Positions 59,832 through 64,000 of a stretch of DNA of 64,000 nt are shown here, piece by piece. Each line of letters begins with the position of its first letter. Position 1 is the stretch's first letter. The notes beneath the pieces were generated by a model. It saw only the letters and a program-made list of their open reading frames with translations, had not been told where the DNA came from and ran no database searches. The DNA lies in the NCBI RefSeq assembly GCF_022012295.1, contig NZ_JAKLTN010000001.1, forward strand, positions 1,054,001-1,118,000. The letters run 5' to 3'. The DNA is from Dechloromonas hankyongensis (GTDB lineage Bacteria; Pseudomonadota; Gammaproteobacteria; Burkholderiales; Rhodocyclaceae). The position numbers and the translations under genes were made by a program.

Positions 59832-62800
59832 TCAGGCTTGAGGCGCTGCGCTCAGCCAGTGCGCCAGCTTGGTGAAGAGCAGCCGAGGGGCGACCGGCTT
59901 GGCAATGAAATCCGACATGCCGGCCTCGATGCAGCGCGCCCGGTCGTCGGCGAAGGCATTGGCGGTCATCGCCACGATCGGCGTCCGGGCATGGCCGGGC
60001 AACAGGCGGATGGCGCGGGTGGCGGACAGGCCGTCGAGGACCGGCATCTGCATGTCCATCAGGATCAGGTCGTAGGGGCCGGCGCCGGCCAGTTCGAGGG
60101 CCTGCGCGCCATTCTCGGCAACGTCCACCTTCAGCTCCGGATAATCGGACAGCAGGTCGAGGGCGACCTCGCGGTTGATCGGGTCGTCTTCGGCGACCAG
60201 CAGGCGTTTGTTGCCGAGCGGGAAGGTCGGGGCGGTCCACGCTACATCCGGCGCGCTGTACGCGTCTTGCTGGTCGGCGGCGAGCTTGTCCAGGCGAACG
60301 GTCAGCGTGAAGGTGCTGCCGGTTCCCGGCGTGCCGCTGATCTGGATGTCGCCCTGCATCATCTGCGTCAGCTGGCGGACGATGGCGAGGCCGAGGCCGG
60401 TACCGCCGTGCTCGCGGGTGGTCGAGCCGTCGGCTTGCTCGAAGGGTGAAAAGATGCGCTGCTGCGCTTCCGGCGGGATACCCCGGCCGGTGTCCTGAAT
60501 GGCGATGCTGAGCGTGATAGCGGTCGGTGTTTCGGCGATGACGCCGGCGCGCAGCGAGATGCTGCCGTGGTCGGTGAATTTCAGCGCATTGTCGACCAGG
60601 TTGAGCAGGATCTGGCGCAGGCGCAGCGGGTCGCCAAGCAGCCGCATCTGGCTCAGCTGCGGGCTGATGTCCTTGCGCAGGGTCAGCCCCTTGGCCTGTA
60701 TGCGCTCGCCGATCAGCGATTCGACATTGGCGACGACGTCGTCGATGCGCAGCGGAACGTGTTCCAGGGTCAGGCGGTCGGCTTCGATCTTGGACAGGTC
60801 GAGGATGTTGTTGAGCAGCCGCAGCAGGTGGTCGGCAGCGCGATCGACCTTGATCAGCTTGTCGCGTTGCCAGGGATCATTGCTGCGCTGGGTCAGCAGA
60901 TAGGTCATGCCGATGATGGCATTCATCGGCGTGCGCAACTCGTGGCTCATATTGGCCAGGAAGGTCGTCTTGGCCCGATTGGCCGCCTCGGCCGCCTCCT
61001 TGGCCAGCAGCAGGTCGGCGGTGCGGGCGGCGACTTCCTCTTCGAGGTGCTCGCGGTGGCGCTTGAGTTCGGCTTCGGCGCGCTTGCGCTCGGAAATGTC
61101 GAGGATGATGCCGATGACCGCCGGTTTGTCCTCGTAATCGACGCCGGTGCCGAAAACTTCGACCTCGATCGGCCGGCCGTCGCGGCGCAGTCCGGTAAAG
61201 CCGTAGTGCATGGATTCGACCAACCCTTCGGCCCGGCGCCGAATGTTGTCGGCCACCCGTTCGCGGTCGGTCAGGGCGACGAGTTCGAAGACGGCGACCT
61301 GGTCGATGATGTCCTCGGGGGCGGCGTAGCCGAAAATCCGGGCGAATTGCGGATTGACGTAGCGGAAAAGGCCGTGCTGGATGATGTATACCCCAGCCAG
61401 CGACTGCTCGACCAGGCCGCGGAACTTGTGTTCGGCGGCGCGCAGCGCCTTTTCGGTGGCGACCCGTTCGGTGATGTCGCGGCCGACCATGACCAGCGCC
61501 TGGCGCCGGCCGTCCGGGGCGAACAGCGGCACCTTGGCGATTTCGAAAACCCGCTCGCTGTCGTCCGGGTGGCGCACGATCAGCTCGTCGTGCAGGCGTT
61601 CGCCCTGCTCCCAGACGTCGTTGTCCGAATTCTCGATGTCGGCCAGCCTGGCGTAATCGAGGCCGGCGGCGGCCGCCAGTTCCGGCCCGTTCTTGCCGCG
61701 ATAGTTGACGCCGCTCAGGCCCAGCTCGCGCAGGAAGACGCTGTTGGCCTCGATCAGGCGGTTCTCGCTGTCTTTCAGGCAGACCATGTCGGGCATCGTG
61801 TTGATCAGGGTGCGCAAGCGTTCCTCGTTGTCGGCGAGGCGATCGGCGTAGGCCGACAGGCGCAGCCCGAAGCGCTGGTTGCGGATTTGCCAAAGATAGG
61901 CAATCAGGGCCATCAGCACGCCACTGGTCGCAATGCTGTCCGGCAGTCCGGTGGCAGTGACGGTTTCCAGTTCGGGGCGGCTGCTGAAACGGGCGATCCA
62001 CTGGTGGCCGCCGAAATCGATCGGTAGTTCGGCCTGGTAGCGGCCACCGTGCTTTTCGTGGCCGGGGTGTGAGTCGAAAATCAGGTTCTCGGGTGTGGCG
62101 GCACCATCGTAGAGGCGCAGTTCGACGTCCTTGTTGTCGGCGGTGATGACGCTGCGCAACAGGTCATGGGTGCGGAAGGCGCTGAAGGCGAAGCCGAGCA
62201 ATGCCGCCCGGCGTTGCGTGAAATTGTCGCGCGGCATGCCGCTGCGGTAGATCGGGACATAGATCAGGAAGCCGGGCTGGACGTCGTGCTCGGTTTCCTG
62301 AACCAGGGTGATTTTGGCGGTGAGCGAAGTTTCGCCGCTGTCGCGGGCGCGTTCGATAGCCAGGCGGCGTATCGGTTCGGCATAGCCGTCGTAGCCGAAA
62401 GCCGTGCTGTTGCGGCCGGTCGGCGGCTCCAGGTAGGTCACGCTGGCGTACTGGTCGCGCTGGCCTTCCGGATAAATGGTGTAGCCGGCCAGGCCCTGCG
62501 CGCGCATCGCCTTTTCGTGCGCCGCCTTGTCCCCTGCTCCCACCATCCGGATGAACCCGGTCGCCTGGATACCGGGCAGGGTCCGCTCCAGGTGCAGGTT
62601 GCTGACGTAGTTCTGCCATTCGGCGCGGCTGACCTCGTCGCTCGCCTCGACGAAGGCGGCGGCGCCGCGCAGGACCTGGGCATGTGCGTCCATGCGGGAC
62701 AGGATGCGCGACCTTTCCTGGTCGGCCCGGTACAGGAAGCGCTGCTGGGCCTGCTGTGCGGTGTTCTGATAAACGATAGCGCACAGCACCGCCGTTGCCA

Positions 62801-62903
62801 GCAGGATGGCGACACAGAGCAGCCAGGCACCGTTTTTTTGCAGGAAGCTGCGGCCCGGTCCTCGGCTGGCCTGCGGTTCACCGGAAATTGCGCTTATCCC
62901 CAT
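59832..62903 (-). CDS. CHASE/PAS/PAS hybrid histidine kinase
   Basis: 1023 residues. A first membrane helix (about 30-50), a CHASE sensor (about 80-300; PGIQATGFIRMV, YLEPPTGRNSTAFGYD), then a second helix (near 320-340), two PAS domains (MPDMVCLKDSENRLIEANSVF; LAGVYIIQHGLFRYVNPQF), HisKA with His654 in MSHELRTPMNAIIG, ATPase (NALKFTDHGS, GTGLGLAIV) and a receiver with Asp950 in LILMDMQMPVLDG. No Hpt domain. CHASE usually senses small ligands such as cytokinin-like or short-chain acids. Output unknown. Confidence 0.93.
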   Translation of the reverse strand: MGISAISGEPQASRGPGRSFLQKNGAWLLCVAILLATAVLCAIVYQNTAQQAQQRFLYRADQERSRILSRMDAHAQVLRGAAAFVEASDEVSRAEWQNYVSNLHLERTLPGIQATGFIRMVGAGDKAAHEKAMRAQGLAGYTIYPEGQRDQYASVTYLEPPTGRNSTAFGYDGYAEPIRRLAIERARDSGETSLTAKITLVQETEHDVQPGFLIYVPIYRSGMPRDNFTQRRAALLGFAFSAFRTHDLLRSVITADNKDVELRLYDGAATPENLIFDSHPGHEKHGGRYQAELPIDFGGHQWIARFSSRPELETVTATGLPDSIATSGVLMALIAYLWQIRNQRFGLRLSAYADRLADNEERLRTLINTMPDMVCLKDSENRLIEANSVFLRELGLSGVNYRGKNGPELAAAAGLDYARLADIENSDNDVWEQGERLHDELIVRHPDDSERVFEIAKVPLFAPDGRRQALVMVGRDITERVATEKALRAAEHKFRGLVEQSLAGVYIIQHGLFRYVNPQFARIFGYAAPEDIIDQVAVFELVALTDRERVADNIRRRAEGLVESMHYGFTGLRRDGRPIEVEVFGTGVDYEDKPAVIGIILDISERKRAEAELKRHREHLEEEVAARTADLLLAKEAAEAANRAKTTFLANMSHELRTPMNAIIGMTYLLTQRSNDPWQRDKLIKVDRAADHLLRLLNNILDLSKIEADRLTLEHVPLRIDDVVANVESLIGERIQAKGLTLRKDISPQLSQMRLLGDPLRLRQILLNLVDNALKFTDHGSISLRAGVIAETPTAITLSIAIQDTGRGIPPEAQQRIFSPFEQADGSTTREHGGTGLGLAIVRQLTQMMQGDIQISGTPGTGSTFTLTVRLDKLAADQQDAYSAPDVAWTAPTFPLGNKRLLVAEDDPINREVALDLLSDYPELKVDVAENGAQALELAGAGPYDLILMDMQMPVLDGLSATRAIRLLPGHARTPIVAMTANAFADDRARCIEAGMSDFIAKPVAPRLLFTKLAHWLSAAPQA

Positions 62904-62983
62904 TTTTCACTGTTGTGCTTTTTCTTGGTGACGAGCGAACCTTAGCACCGAAATGGGGCGTTGTGGTTGTCGCTGTCATTGTT

Positions 62984-63895
62984 TTACAGGCCGTCCATCA
63001 GAGCCTGGATGACCGTCCGCTCGGCCAGCCGCTCAAGGAACCAGCTAAGCGCCTGCCCGACGTGGCGGCTGCGCCAGGCGATATTGATCGGGAATTCCTG
63101 GCGTGGCTCGGTCAGCGTTTTTTCGACCAGCCGGCCGGCGGCGATTTCCGGGTCGGCCAGCCAGCGGGGCAGGTGGCCGATGCCCAGGCCGGCGACCTGG
63201 GCGCTCGCCTTGGCCCGGATGTCGGGGACGCGCAGGATGTCCTGGCCTTCGATCAGGCCGACGGTGCGGGCGGCAAGCTCCTGTGAGGTGTCGGCGACGA
63301 CGATGGCGCGGTGGCGCATCAGTTCGCTGCCCGGAATGGGGCCGGGCCAGGCGGCGAGCGGGTGGTCGGGGGCGATGGCGAAGACGAAATCGCTGCGCGT
63401 GCCCAGCGGCCGGCTGGCGATGCCGCTGCGCGCCGGCACGTCGCCGGGGGCGCCGATGGCAAGGTCGGCGCGGCCGGTGGCCAGGGCATCCCAGGTGCCG
63501 CCGAGCACTTCGCCGGCAATCCGGATCTGCGTCGGGTGGCCGGCAGCGTAGAAGTCCTGCAGCAGGGGAAACAGCCGTTCGGCCGGAATGATGGCGTCGA
63601 GCGCGATGCGCAGTTCGGCCTCCCAGCCGTCGGCGATACGCTGCACGCGGCGCTCGAGATCGCTGGCGGCGCGCAGCAGGTGGCGGCCGTCCTCGAGCAG
63701 GGTCAGGCCGGCGACATTGAGCGTGGCGCGCCGTCCCTCGCGCTGGAACAGTGTGACGCCGAGGTCGTCCTCCAGCTTGGCGACGGCGTGCGACAGGGCC
63801 GACGGGACGCGGTGCAGGGCGGCCGCTGCCGCGGTGAAGCTGCCGTGGCGCTCGATGGCATCGAGTATCTGTAGCAATTCAAAGGAAATTTTCAT
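62984..63895 (-). CDS. LysR-family transcriptional regulator
   Basis: 303 residues. The N-terminal helix-turn-helix is FELLQILDAIERHGSFTAAAAALHRVPSALSHAVAKLE, shown in parts, with the usual effector domain after it. It is divergent from a gene that begins just beyond the window's right edge, and the gap holds a perfect 8-bp inverted repeat (63916-63942). It likely controls that gene and itself. Target not visible. Confidence 0.92.
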   Translation of the reverse strand: MKISFELLQILDAIERHGSFTAAAAALHRVPSALSHAVAKLEDDLGVTLFQREGRRATLNVAGLTLLEDGRHLLRAASDLERRVQRIADGWEAELRIALDAIIPAERLFPLLQDFYAAGHPTQIRIAGEVLGGTWDALATGRADLAIGAPGDVPARSGIASRPLGTRSDFVFAIAPDHPLAAWPGPIPGSELMRHRAIVVADTSQELAARTVGLIEGQDILRVPDIRAKASAQVAGLGIGHLPRWLADPEIAAGRLVEKTLTEPRQEFPINIAWRSRHVGQALSWFLERLAERTVIQALMDGL

Positions 63896-63915
63896 GTGAA
63901 ATTTATTGAACGATA

Positions 63916-63942
63916 TGTCTAAAACTATTCGTCATTTAGACA
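63916..63942. promoter_or_regulatory. Palindromic operator candidate for the LysR regulator
   Basis: TGTCTAAA, 11 bases, TTTAGACA is a perfect inverted repeat in the divergent gap, 21 bases from the LysR start codon. An AAAGGAAA ribosome site at 63989-63996 shows that the divergent gene starts just past the window. Confidence 0.55.
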
Positions 63943-64000
63943 CGAACTCTAGGCCTATTATTGAAACAAAGCTATACGATTAATTCACAAAGGAAATACG

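Overview
This window looks like the chromosome of a betaproteobacterium of the Rhodocyclales, most like Dechloromonas/Azonexus. That rests on the GC-rich, tightly packed gene style, the family character of the proteins (rpsU-yqeY-dnaG-rpoD operon, DUF3422, CHASE8 kinase with YfiR, TAXI protein) and many kinases and LysR regulators. The genus is inferred; no 16S gene is present.

Layout. 1-4.6 kb: RNase P RNA, an NTF2-like membrane protein, a MoxR/VWA pair and a PrmC-like methyltransferase. 4.6-7.4 kb: an operon of lipoprotein, ECF sigma factor, anti-sigma factor and exported catalase-like peroxidase behind an ECF-type promoter. 7.45-8.9 kb: an AT-richer accessory patch beside tRNA-Ile(CAU), with a lone membrane protein and a small RNA gene that resembles a phage immunity region. 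9-14.7 kb: the macromolecular synthesis operon, divergent from tsaD. 14.7-18.7 kb: peroxide defence (tpx, katA) with several unlisted small ORFs and a LysR gene. 18.7-21.3 kb: AbrB-type membrane protein, a 55-residue peptide and DUF3422. 21.3-29.1 kb: a binding-protein-dependent ABC importer, a porin and a TctDE-like two-component system; the importer and porin promoters share a CGAAAG direct repeat at the same distance from the start codon. 29.1-38.1 kb: housekeeping genes (plsY, folB, ybaK, xerD, ogt, gcdH, proA), a hybrid kinase and small proteins. 38.2-44.5 kb: one operon of TonB-dependent receptor, YfiR, CHASE8 hybrid kinase and diguanylate cyclase response regulator. 44.5-51.7 kb: holA, lptE, leuS, a lineage protein and uvrD. 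51.7-55.8 kb: an unusual PQQ locus with pqqE, a 31-residue membrane peptide, a PuuD-like membrane protein, a SerC-like aminotransferase, a short DHODH-like protein, pqqA and pqqD, but no pqqB or pqqC. 56-64 kb: YdcF, a coupled qor-TAXI-ParA operon, a CHASE/PAS hybrid kinase and a LysR regulator with a palindromic operator at the right edge.

The strongest leads are the remodelled PQQ locus, the paired operators that tie the two-component system to importer and porin, the structured small RNA next to tRNA-Ile, and the receptor-to-c-di-GMP operon. The gene-free stretch longer than 300 bases is 8274-8904, described below.
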